Shown here in pieces: positions 6,386 through 12,879 of a stretch of 12,879 nucleotides of DNA. Both the position numbers and the translations under genes were made by a program. The first letter of the stretch is position 1; every line of letters starts with the position of its first letter. The stretch spans positions 1 through 12,879 of the forward strand of contig CACZPD010000071.1 in the NCBI GenBank assembly GCA_902782955.1, read 5' to 3'. The stretch is from an uncultured Erysipelotrichaceae bacterium (GTDB lineage: Bacteria; Bacillota_I; Bacilli_A; Erysipelotrichales; Erysipelotrichaceae). The notes under the pieces are model-generated. The model did not search any database. It saw only the letters and a list, made by a program, of their open reading frames with translations, and was not told the DNA's origin.

Positions 6386-7566
6386 AGATCATGTGGTTCT
6401 GCATCCCGGCATTCGGTCATACCAACCCGACGGTCGAAGTCGTCCGCGAACTGACAGCCAGGGGTCACAATATACGCTATTACTCATTTGAACAGTTCAG
6501 GGATAAGATCGAGGATACCGGCGCGGTATTCATTCCGTGCGACAGTTATCTGCCCCCGTTAAGCGAAGAGAGTGAACGGAGAATACGCAGGGTATCCACC
6601 ACGGAAATGTCCATTCAGGCATTTGAGACAACTGCGCGGATGGATGAAATGCTGGGGAAAGATGTTCAGTCATTCAGACCGGACCTGATCGTGACGGACT
6701 CCGTCTGTTTCTGGGGCAAACTGACCGCACAGAAATATGACATACCCATGGTCTGTTCAACGACAACATTTGCCTTTAACCAGTATTCGTCAAAGTATAT
6801 GAAATACAGTGCGCGGGAACTGGCGGATATGGTCCTGGGAATGCCCCGACTGAACAAATCGCTGAAAAAACTGCGGCCGTTCGGTTATCATGTCAAAAGC
6901 GCGCTGGATATCGTACAGAACAGGAATGACACCGATACGATCGTTTATACTTCCAAACGGTTCCAGCCATGTTCGGAAACATTTGATGAATCGCATTACT
7001 GCTTTGCCGGTCCTTCCGTCAAAAAGACAGAACCGGCAGAAAAGGATCCGGACAGACCGCTCATCTACATTTCCCTCGGCACGGTCATCAATGATCATCC
7101 GGATTTTTACCGGAACTGCATCGAAGCCCTGCGGAATGAACCTGTCCGGGTACTGATCTCCTGCGGCATGGCTTTTGATCTTTCAAAACTGGGACAACTT
7201 CCGGACCATATTCAGGCAGAGCCGTATGTGGACCAGATGAAAGTATTGTCTGAAACCAGTCTTTTCGTTACCCACTGCGGGATGAACAGTGCATCGGAAG
7301 GCTTGTATATGGGTGTTCCGGAAGTCCTGTTCCCGCTGAGCGGGGAACAGAACGCTGTTGCCCGCCGTGTGCAGGAAATGGGAGCCGGTGTACTGCTGGA
7401 AGCAGGAGATGCCAAAGATCCGCAGAAGATCAGGGAAGTTATACTGCGGGCACTGAAGGATCCTGTCCTCAGGGAAAACGCCGGAATCATGCGGGAGGAT
7501 TTCCTTTCCTGCGGCGGTGCTTCCGCGGCAGCGGATTTCATTGAACAAAAAGGAGCGGGAAAATAA
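6382..7566 (+). CDS. GT1 / MGT-type glycosyltransferase (UGT-like)
   Basis: A 394-aa cytosolic glycosyltransferase of the GT-B fold, expected to move a sugar from a nucleotide-sugar donor to a small-molecule or lipid acceptor. The N-terminal acceptor domain opens with FCIPAFGHTNPTVEV; H13 is the likely catalytic base, and the GHxNPT pattern is typical of the macrolide-glycosyltransferase (MGT) group. The C-terminal donor domain begins near 225 (YISLGT at 229-234) and carries the UGT signature FVTHCGMNSASEGLYMGVP (295-313) followed by PLSGEQ (318-323), where E322-Q323 replace the usual DQ sugar-contacting pair. It shares a 4-bp overlap with the AbrB-like gene. The nearest functional analogues are Bacillus YjiC/YdhE/YojK-like enzymes. 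The acceptor is unknown; drug or self-metabolite inactivation and glycolipid synthesis are both possible. Confidence 0.9.
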   Translation: MKIMWFCIPAFGHTNPTVEVVRELTARGHNIRYYSFEQFRDKIEDTGAVFIPCDSYLPPLSEESERRIRRVSTTEMSIQAFETTARMDEMLGKDVQSFRPDLIVTDSVCFWGKLTAQKYDIPMVCSTTTFAFNQYSSKYMKYSARELADMVLGMPRLNKSLKKLRPFGYHVKSALDIVQNRNDTDTIVYTSKRFQPCSETFDESHYCFAGPSVKKTEPAEKDPDRPLIYISLGTVINDHPDFYRNCIEALRNEPVRVLISCGMAFDLSKLGQLPDHIQAEPYVDQMKVLSETSLFVTHCGMNSASEGLYMGVPEVLFPLSGEQNAVARRVQEMGAGVLLEAGDAKDPQKIREVILRALKDPVLRENAGIMREDFLSCGGASAAADFIEQKGAGK

Positions 7567-7586
7567 AAAAGATCTTTTCAGATCTT
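7561..7586 (-). terminator. Terminator of birA at the convergent junction
   Basis: AAGATCT (7569-7575) and AGATCTT (7580-7586) form a 7-bp stem with a 4-nt loop. On the minus strand it is followed by a T-rich run (complement of 7561-7570), so it is oriented to end birA. It overlaps the birA stop codon at 7578-7580 and begins 2 bp after the glycosyltransferase stop. On the plus strand no T-run follows, so it would be a poor terminator for the glycosyltransferase. Confidence 0.7.
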
Positions 7587-8522
7587 CTGTGTAAAACGCA
7601 CCGATATTTCACCGGACTGGAGGACTGTGATGTCACCGTCCGGTTTTTTGACGATCAGGTTTCCGGCATCGTTGATGGCTTCCGCCATCCCGGTAAATAC
7701 CCGGTCATTGATCGTGAATGTGATCTCTTTGCCAAGTACGGCAGAACGCCTGCGGTATTCCTCCATCAGGTCCGGATTCGCGAGATCACCTGTGCGCCGC
7801 ATCAGTTTTTCCCACAAAACGCCTGCAAGCACGGAGCGGGAAAGTGTATCGATGCCAAGTGAACCGGCTATATTTTTGATCTCATCAGGAAGCGGTACAG
7901 GCCGGCAGTTGATGCCGATGCCGATGATGACGGCACCGGGTCTGACGGCTTCACACAGGATACCGGCAATTTTCCGGCCATCCAGATAGAGATCATTGAC
8001 CCATTTGATGCCGGGCTCAATACCGGTCACATCCGCAATCGCTTCAGCGGCCGCAACAGCGGCAGCCGGGGTAATGCGCGAGATCAGCGTTCTGTCATCG
8101 GTATCCGGATAGATGACAGCGGAGAAATAGAGTCCCGAACGGGCAGGGGAATAGAACGTATGTCCGCGCCTGCCTCTGCCTGCGTTCTGATGATCCGCGA
8201 TGACCAGTGTTCCGGCCGGTGTTTTTTCTTCAGCCAGTTTCCGGGCATACAGATTTGTGGAGTCGATCTCATCAAAAAGATATACCGGAACCGCACACGG
8301 AACACCGGATGCACGGATGATGGCTTCGCTCAATGTGTCATCATCCTCAAAGCAGTATCCCTGTCCGGAAATGCGGAACGGAAAACCATCCTGAGCCAGT
8401 TCTGCCATGATCTCCCGGATGACCGTTTCCGGTGTTTGGAATGTTTTGGCTAACACAGGTCCGGAGATACAGGAACCGGTGCGGCACGCAAAATAAAAGA
8501 GTAATTGCTGTTTCAGTGTCAT
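7578..8522 (-). CDS. birA: Biotin-[acetyl-CoA-carboxylase] ligase and probable biotin repressor
   Basis: Activates biotin with ATP and attaches it to the biotin carboxyl carrier protein (EC 6.3.4.15). The N-terminal ~65 residues form a winged-helix domain, so it probably also represses biotin genes as in class II BirA. From M47 of the open frame it is 314 aa, close to E. coli (321) and B. subtilis (325) BirA. Catalytic motifs are GRGRRGHTFYSP (from residue 115) and KWVNDLYLDGRKIAGILCE (from 173). The last ~45 residues (GKEITF...GMAEAINDAGNLIVKK) form the SH3-like C-terminal domain. The frame runs upstream to 8660, past the divergent promoter, and ATG at 8546 is possible, but homology favours MTLKQQ at 8522. 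GAGGG lies only one base before it, so the start is not certain. No biotin biosynthesis or transport genes are adjacent. Confidence 0.93.
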   Translation of the reverse strand: MTLKQQLLFYFACRTGSCISGPVLAKTFQTPETVIREIMAELAQDGFPFRISGQGYCFEDDDTLSEAIIRASGVPCAVPVYLFDEIDSTNLYARKLAEEKTPAGTLVIADHQNAGRGRRGHTFYSPARSGLYFSAVIYPDTDDRTLISRITPAAAVAAAEAIADVTGIEPGIKWVNDLYLDGRKIAGILCEAVRPGAVIIGIGINCRPVPLPDEIKNIAGSLGIDTLSRSVLAGVLWEKLMRRTGDLANPDLMEEYRRRSAVLGKEITFTINDRVFTGMAEAINDAGNLIVKKPDGDITVLQSGEISVRFTQKI

Positions 8523-8570
8523 GCCCTCATGGTAATGAAAAATCATTGAAAGTGCAAGAAGTGTATCCGG

Positions 8571-8599
8571 TTGAATACCCGGAAAAGATTTCCTATAAT
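8571..8599 (+). promoter_or_regulatory. Promoter of the esterase-CapA unit
   Basis: TTGAAT at 8571-8576, a 17-bp spacer and a perfect TATAAT at 8594-8599. The spacer holds a small dyad, GGAAA-AGA-TTTCC, at 8581-8593. The leader to the ATG at 8626 would be about 20 nt, with a weak ribosome binding site (GGTGA at 8617-8621). Confidence 0.75.
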
Positions 8600-8625
8600 T
8601 TTGACATACGGAAAACGGTGACATT

Positions 8626-10389
8626 ATGAAAGTATTCTTCTGGATCATCCTTTCGGTCATGATCCTGCTGACAGGCGCATTCCTGGAACTGAATCAGAAT
8701 TCCATTGCAGGATGGATCATGTGGGTGATCTGGATCGCTGCATTTATTGCCTTTGCGAAAAACAGGATAAGCAGTTCCTTTTTCATTGTCCTGCTGTTAT
8801 GGATCAGCTTTGCGGCTGTTTCTGCCCTGATCATCCGGCTCAGCTGGCCGCAGGTAAAACCCGTAGCGGCAGTGCCGGAAAAGGATCCGGAATATACGGA
8901 TATCTATCATACGGAAAAAGGAGATGTCCGCGGTGTATATAATAAAGATCATACTGTTGAGATCTTTACAGGCATCCCGTATGCGAAACCGCCGGTCGGT
9001 GATCTGCGCTGGCGGAAGCCGCAGGATCCGGAAAGCTGGACAGGCGTGAAGGACTGCGATCATTTCGCGCCGATGTCGATGCAGAAAACAAATCTGCCCG
9101 TCATCAGTTCCCTGGCACAGATCATTGGATATCACGATTATAAGATCTCATTTTCCGATAACCGGATCCCGCCGGTCAGCGAGGACAGTCTCTATCTGAA
9201 TATCTGGAAACCGGCCGGAGAGTCGGAAAATCTCCCGGTCGCTGTGTATATCCACGGCGGCTCCCTGCAGACCGGGCAGCCCTGGTACGCGGATTACAGC
9301 GGGGAAGGGTTTGCGAAGGAAGGCGTGATGGTCGTGAATATGGGCTACCGTCTCGGTGTATTCGGCTTCCTGGCAGATGAGGAAATGCTGGCGGAGGAAG
9401 GGACGGCAGGAAACTTCGGACTGCTGGATCAGATCAAGGCGCTGGAATGGGTGCGCGATAATATCAAGTCATTCGGAGGCGATCCGGACAATGTTACGCT
9501 GATCGGGGAATCGGCAGGCGCTGTCTGCGTGGATGCTTTATGCGTATCCCCGCTGGCAGAGGGACTGTTTGAACGGGTGATCCTGGAAAGCAGCACTATA
9601 TCGTCACCTGAACCCCCGCATTCGTACAGATCTTTGACAGATGCGCTGGAATCCGGAAACAAACTGAAAGAAAAATATCACTGCAGTTCACTTGATGAAC
9701 TCAGGAAGATACCGGCAGACAAACTGGCCGGTGAAATGGAAACACAGCATCATGTTACGCCGGACGGATATGTATTCGCGGATGATCCGTATGTTCTCCG
9801 CAAAACCGGCATCCATAATGAAAAGGCCATCCTCCATGGCTTCAACAAGGAGGAAAGCGGTCCGTTTATCATATTCGGACACGCGAAAATGAAAAACTAC
9901 CGTGAAAAGATACAGACATTTTTCGGCTCTTATACGGATGAGGTCATTGATCTGTATCCGGCTGAAAATGACGCTGAGGCAGATCAATACTGGGCGGAGA
10001 TCTACGGGGCATTATTCTTCAATTATTCCCATTACTGTCTCAACCGCCTGTCTCTGGAGAACCAGATCTCGGTATATGAATATCTGTTCTCCAAAACGAA
10101 CAAAAGACTGTCCTGCTGGCACAGCGGGGAACTGGTATACGCTTTTCATGTCATCCCTGAAACTTCATCTCTGTATGATGACAGTGACAGAAAGCTCAGT
10201 GACATGATGAATCGTTTCTGGGTGAATTTCATCCGTACAGGTGATCCGAACGGGGAAGGTCTGCCGGAAATGAAAATGAATGATGACAATACAAAGGTCA
10301 TGGAATTCGGCGATCATACGGGAATGATCGAGGAACCATATCTGAAACTTTACGATATCATGGATAAGATGTTTGAACCGGCTCAATAA
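8626..10389 (+). CDS. Membrane-anchored type B carboxylesterase
   Basis: A 587-aa serine hydrolase of the carboxylesterase type B (alpha/beta hydrolase) family fused to an N-terminal membrane module. Residues ~3-20, 27-44 and 51-71 are three hydrophobic segments, leaving the catalytic domain after about residue 95, probably outside the cell. The hydrolase shows the family landmarks: FTGIPYAKPPVGDLRWRKP (114-132), SEDSLYLNIWKP (185-196), the oxyanion-hole HGG (210-212), and the nucleophile elbow GESAG with S296. The likely acid is E410 in GFNKEESGPF and the likely histidine is H499 in CWHSGELVYAF, so the triad looks complete. Ordinary bacterial members are ~500 aa and soluble or carry a simple signal peptide; a three-helix N-terminus is uncommon. 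The CapA-like gene starts 21 bp downstream in the same transcript. Substrate unknown; an acyl or carbohydrate ester in the envelope is a plausible guess. Confidence 0.9.
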   Translation: MKVFFWIILSVMILLTGAFLELNQNSIAGWIMWVIWIAAFIAFAKNRISSSFFIVLLLWISFAAVSALIIRLSWPQVKPVAAVPEKDPEYTDIYHTEKGDVRGVYNKDHTVEIFTGIPYAKPPVGDLRWRKPQDPESWTGVKDCDHFAPMSMQKTNLPVISSLAQIIGYHDYKISFSDNRIPPVSEDSLYLNIWKPAGESENLPVAVYIHGGSLQTGQPWYADYSGEGFAKEGVMVVNMGYRLGVFGFLADEEMLAEEGTAGNFGLLDQIKALEWVRDNIKSFGGDPDNVTLIGESAGAVCVDALCVSPLAEGLFERVILESSTISSPEPPHSYRSLTDALESGNKLKEKYHCSSLDELRKIPADKLAGEMETQHHVTPDGYVFADDPYVLRKTGIHNEKAILHGFNKEESGPFIIFGHAKMKNYREKIQTFFGSYTDEVIDLYPAENDAEADQYWAEIYGALFFNYSHYCLNRLSLENQISVYEYLFSKTNKRLSCWHSGELVYAFHVIPETSSLYDDSDRKLSDMMNRFWVNFIRTGDPNGEGLPEMKMNDDNTKVMEFGDHTGMIEEPYLKLYDIMDKMFEPAQ

Positions 10390-10410
10390 CGGAAAGGGAG
10401 GGAAAAACCT

Positions 10411-11631
10411 ATGGCAAAAAGAAAAAGGCTGAAAAAGGGCGTTAAGGCAATTCTGGGACTTCTGGCTGTATTGCTGGTGATCGGTGTCGTCTGGAAAACC
10501 GGACTGTTCGGCAAAAAGGAAACAGCTGCCGTACCAGAAGAGAAGACACCGGAACCGACAGCGGAAACAACACCGGAACCCACCCCGGAGCCGGAACCGG
10601 AGGAAAAAGTATATACATTAAGGCTGTTTGCGACGGGAGATTCCCTGATCCACGGATCCATCTGGCGTGATGCGGATACCGGGAACGGATATGATTTTTC
10701 CGGTCAGCTGGAACTGGTCGGGCAGATGGCAGAACCATATGATCTGGAATACTATAACCAGGAAACGATCATCGGCGGAGATGACAGGGGACCGCACGGT
10801 TATCCGACGTTCAATACACCGAGCGCATATGCGGACCAGATGACGGCATATGGTTTCAACCTGGTATCCACAGCGAATAATCACTGTCTGGACCAGGGAC
10901 CTTCCGGCATTGAGAATTCCATTGCCTACTGGAAAGGCAAAGACAATGTCGTCACATCCGGAACATTCGTAAGTAAAGAAGACCAGCAGGATCTGAATAT
11001 TCATGAGATGAACGGCATCACTTATGCGTTCTTCTCCTGGACATACGGCATGAACGGCCTGCTGGCACCGTCAGACAGACCCTGGATGGTCAACTGTTAT
11101 GACGGAAGAGTCGATGAAATGCTGGAACAGGTCAGGGAGGCTGATCAGAAAGCAGATGTCGTCATCGTGGCAATGCACTGGGGCACGGAATATTCGATGG
11201 GTGTCAACAGTGAACAGAAAGACCTGGCCGTCAAACTGTCGGAAGCCGGATGTGATATCATCATCGGCAACCACCCGCATGTCATTGAGCCGATGGAATG
11301 GGTCAATGATCATAAAACGATCTGTTTCTACGCGATGGGAAATATGATCTGTGCACAATGGGGAGAAGAAAACCTCGTCGGTGTTGTGGCGGGAATGGAT
11401 ATCGTCAAAAAGGTCAAAGGGGATGAAGTGACTGTAACCGTTGAGAATGTACGGGCAGATCTGATCTGGACCTATTATGTGAAAGTCAATGATTCACTGG
11501 TCAAAAATGTCAAGCTTTATCCGTTCAAAGACCTGACAGATGATATTCTGCCGAATCATGAAGCAATCTATCAGAAATATCTGGATGTGCTGACCAGTAT
11601 GGATGATTCGATCCCGATCGGCGGCGTCTGA
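10411..11631 (+). CDS. CapA-like protein (PGA_cap / metallophosphoesterase fold), signal-anchored
   Basis: A 406-aa protein of the family that includes CapA/PgsA, which takes part in poly-gamma-glutamate capsule work; the fold is that of calcineurin-like metallophosphoesterases. After a basic start (MAKRKRLKKG) residues ~13-27 form a single membrane anchor, followed by a Pro/Glu/Thr linker (43-66) and the domain from about 69. Family motifs are visible in order: FATGDSLIHG (73-82), NQET (116-119), VSTANNHCLDQG (152-163), AMHWGTEY (254-261) and GNHPHVIEP (286-294). These carry the Asp, Asn and His positions that bind metal in related enzymes. The CapB, CapC and CapD partners are absent here, so capsule synthesis is not implied; related orphan CapA-like proteins are common in Bacillota. 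A good ribosome binding site (GGGAGG) precedes the ATG, 21 bp after the esterase stop. Confidence 0.88.
   Translation: MAKRKRLKKGVKAILGLLAVLLVIGVVWKTGLFGKKETAAVPEEKTPEPTAETTPEPTPEPEPEEKVYTLRLFATGDSLIHGSIWRDADTGNGYDFSGQLELVGQMAEPYDLEYYNQETIIGGDDRGPHGYPTFNTPSAYADQMTAYGFNLVSTANNHCLDQGPSGIENSIAYWKGKDNVVTSGTFVSKEDQQDLNIHEMNGITYAFFSWTYGMNGLLAPSDRPWMVNCYDGRVDEMLEQVREADQKADVVIVAMHWGTEYSMGVNSEQKDLAVKLSEAGCDIIIGNHPHVIEPMEWVNDHKTICFYAMGNMICAQWGEENLVGVVAGMDIVKKVKGDEVTVTVENVRADLIWTYYVKVNDSLVKNVKLYPFKDLTDDILPNHEAIYQKYLDVLTSMDDSIPIGGV
10546..10605 (+). repeat. Pro-Glu-Thr linker repeat inside the CapA-like gene
   Basis: The 11-mer ACACCGGAACC occurs at 10546-10556 and again at 10570-10580, 24 bp (8 codons) apart, followed by further CCGGAGCC/CCGGAACC units. 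It encodes TPEPTAET, TPEPTPEP and EPEE, an extended, acidic stalk between the membrane anchor and the CapA domain. Confidence 0.65.
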
Positions 11632-11647
11632 GATCATACGTAATTGT

Positions 11648-11683
11648 GAAGGGTCGGGTGTTTCTGCCTGATCCTTCGTTTTT
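11648..11683 (+). terminator. Rho-independent terminator between the CapA-like gene and rlmD
   Basis: Positions 11648-11658 pair with 11667-11677 over 11 bp (two G.U pairs) with an 8-nt loop, followed by GTTTTT at 11678-11683. It lies only 18 nt before the rlmD start codon and overlaps what would be the space for an rlmD promoter. Confidence 0.85.
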
Positions 11684-11701
11684 GGCAACAGGAGTAAGCA
11701 A

Positions 11702-12835
11702 ATGAAAAAATGTCCTGATCTGAGCCGGTGCGGCGGATGTGTATCTGTCGGAAAACCGTATCCGGAAGTACTGAAAGAAAAAGAAAATGCCGTACGGAAA
11801 CTCTTTGCGAAAGAGAATGTCCGGCCAATCATCGGTATGGAAGATCCGTATTATTACAGGCATAAGGTATACGGAACGTTCTACAAAGACCGGAAAGGGA
11901 AGATCCATTCCGGCATGTATGCGGAAAATACGCACAGGCTGACGGATAATACCCGATGCCTGATCCAGCATCGATCCGCAAACGCGGTTTTGAAGAGTAT
12001 TGCGGATATCGCGGAACGGTACGGCATCACGGTCTATAACGAAGATACGCGTGAGGGCGTGCTGCGGCATGCATATATACGGGTGTCACATGATACAGGT
12101 GATATCCTCCTGGTCCTGGTGATCGGCTCGAAGAGTCTCCCTTCGTCCAAAGCAATCGTACGTGAACTGATCTCTCAGCATCCGCAGATCAGAACGGTCA
12201 TACTGAATCACAACCGGGAAAAGACTTCGATGATTCTGGGAGAGAAGGAAGATGTGCTGTATGGGAAAGGGTACATCACTGACAGGATCGGGAATACCGT
12301 ATTCAGGATCTCCTCCCGTTCGTTCTACCAGGTCAATCCCGTCATGACGGAAAAGCTGTATCAGACCGCGATCGGTCTCGCAGATCTCAGAAAAGATGAT
12401 TCGGTTCTGGATGTTTACTGCGGCATCGGTACGATCTCGCTGCTTGCGGCAGAAAAATGCGGGCATGTGACAGGCGTGGAACTGAACAGGACGGCAGTGC
12501 GTGATGCGGTGCAGAATGCCCGGAACAATATGATCAAAAATGTATCTTTTTATGCGGAGGATGCGGAATTATTCATGATGAAAATGCAGGAAACACCGGA
12601 CGTGGTCTTTCTGGATCCGCCGCGAAGCGGCCTGTCTCTGAAAACGGTGCAGTCGCTCTGCACACTTCATCCAAAAAAGATCATATATATTTCCTGCAAT
12701 CCCGAAACACAGAAAAGAGACATAGAACAGATGAAAAAAGCCGGGTACCGCGCAAAGGTTATTATACCGGTGGATCAGTTTCCTTTTACGAAGCACATCG
12801 AGACTATAGTGTTGCTACAAAAGTTGAACTCGTAA
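11702..12835 (+). CDS. rlmD: 23S rRNA (uracil-C5)-methyltransferase, RlmD/RlmCD type
   Basis: SAM-dependent RNA m5U methyltransferase of the TrmA/RumA family, 377 aa. The four iron-sulfur cysteines are present: C4, C10 and C13 in CPDLSRCGGC and C86 in NTRC. The SAM-binding site reads VLDVYCGIGTISLL (about 235-248) with GVELN at 258-262. The substrate and catalytic segments are FLDPPRSGL (303-311) and the nucleophile C332 in ISCNPET; the likely general base is E367 in TKHIETIVLL. The protein begins directly with the Fe-S segment, so the N-terminal TRAM domain of typical RlmD or RlmCD (430-460 aa) is absent. The target is most likely U1939 and/or U747 of 23S rRNA, but which one cannot be decided. 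AGGAG at 11690-11694 with a 7-nt spacing supports the ATG at 11702. Confidence 0.92.
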   Translation: MKKCPDLSRCGGCVSVGKPYPEVLKEKENAVRKLFAKENVRPIIGMEDPYYYRHKVYGTFYKDRKGKIHSGMYAENTHRLTDNTRCLIQHRSANAVLKSIADIAERYGITVYNEDTREGVLRHAYIRVSHDTGDILLVLVIGSKSLPSSKAIVRELISQHPQIRTVILNHNREKTSMILGEKEDVLYGKGYITDRIGNTVFRISSRSFYQVNPVMTEKLYQTAIGLADLRKDDSVLDVYCGIGTISLLAAEKCGHVTGVELNRTAVRDAVQNARNNMIKNVSFYAEDAELFMMKMQETPDVVFLDPPRSGLSLKTVQSLCTLHPKKIIYISCNPETQKRDIEQMKKAGYRAKVIIPVDQFPFTKHIETIVLLQKLNS

Positions 12836-12864
12836 AAATCCTTGATTTTATGCACTTTTTCGAG
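12829..12864 (+). terminator. Possible hairpin after rlmD
   Basis: AAAATC (12835-12840) and GATTTT (12844-12849) form a 6-bp hairpin with loop CTT directly after the stop codon. A longer alternative pairs CTCG/CGAG (12829-12832, 12861-12864) and AAAAA/TTTTT (12834-12838, 12856-12860) with one bulge. T-rich tracts follow, but the window ends before it can be judged whether this terminates or belongs to another element. Confidence 0.3.
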
Positions 12865-12879
12865 CATTTCACCATCGGC

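Noticed and set aside
5714..6468. Overlapping minus-strand open frames of 200 and 229 codons opposite glnS and its terminator
   Set aside because: Both read through the glnS terminator and promoter of the next unit and have no homologous motifs; shadows of glnS.
8523..8660. N-terminal extension of BirA by up to 46 residues
   Set aside because: It would run through the divergent esterase promoter and start codon, and BirA homologues begin at about MTLKQQ.
10411..11631. Poly-gamma-glutamate capsule operon
   Set aside because: Only a CapA-like protein is present; the synthetase genes capB and capC and the hydrolase/transferase capD are absent from the window.
1..12879. Frequent CCGG, ATCCGG and GATC strings throughout
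   Set aside because: They follow from common codons such as GAT-CCG, GAA-CCG and TCC-GG, not from an organised repeat.

Overview
This is an ordinary, gene-dense stretch of a bacterial chromosome. Mid-range GC, consensus -35/-10 promoters, AGGAGG-type ribosome binding sites and hairpin-plus-T terminators all fit a Bacillota (Firmicute). A GlnRS encoded alongside an AbrB/SpoVT-type regulator and a wHTH-type BirA fits an anaerobic lineage such as Erysipelotrichaceae or Lachnospiraceae. That placement is inference; there is no rRNA or other marker to settle it.

Layout, left to right. (1) The 3' end of a membrane protein with an exported domain (2-430) ends at a strong terminator. (2) A GNAT acetyltransferase and an acylphosphatase form a two-gene unit (526-1287) closed by a terminator at 1324-1355. 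(3) A Cys-type sulfatase (1462-2928) sits behind a TATAAT box and a 15-bp interrupted inverted repeat that reaches the -35 position. It ends at a perfect 10-bp hairpin and is followed by an MFS transporter (3063-4271). (4) Glutaminyl-tRNA synthetase (4355-6091). (5) A 68-aa AbrB/SpoVT-fold regulator overlaps a GT1/MGT-type glycosyltransferase by 4 bp (6179-7566), behind a near-consensus promoter. (6) On the minus strand, a BirA biotin-protein ligase/repressor (7578-8522) converges on the glycosyltransferase and is divergent from the next unit. (7) A carboxylesterase with an N-terminal three-helix membrane module, followed 21 bp later by a signal-anchored CapA-like protein (8626-11631). (8) An RlmD/RlmCD-type 23S rRNA uracil-C5 methyltransferase (11702-12835) that keeps the four Fe-S cysteines but has no TRAM domain.

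Most units carry their own promoter and terminator, so the window reads as a string of short independent transcripts. The two tight functional pairs are the AbrB-glycosyltransferase pair, which looks translationally coupled, and the membrane esterase-CapA pair, both predicted to act at the envelope. I see no CRISPR array, tRNA, rRNA, complete insertion sequence or phage gene. Nothing here is clearly a new defence or mobile system. The most interesting leads are the regulator-glycosyltransferase pair, the membrane-anchored esterase pair, the dyad at the sulfatase promoter, and the terminator placed only 18 nt before the methyltransferase start codon. No intergenic stretch exceeds 300 bases; the longest is 1288-1461 (174 bases).
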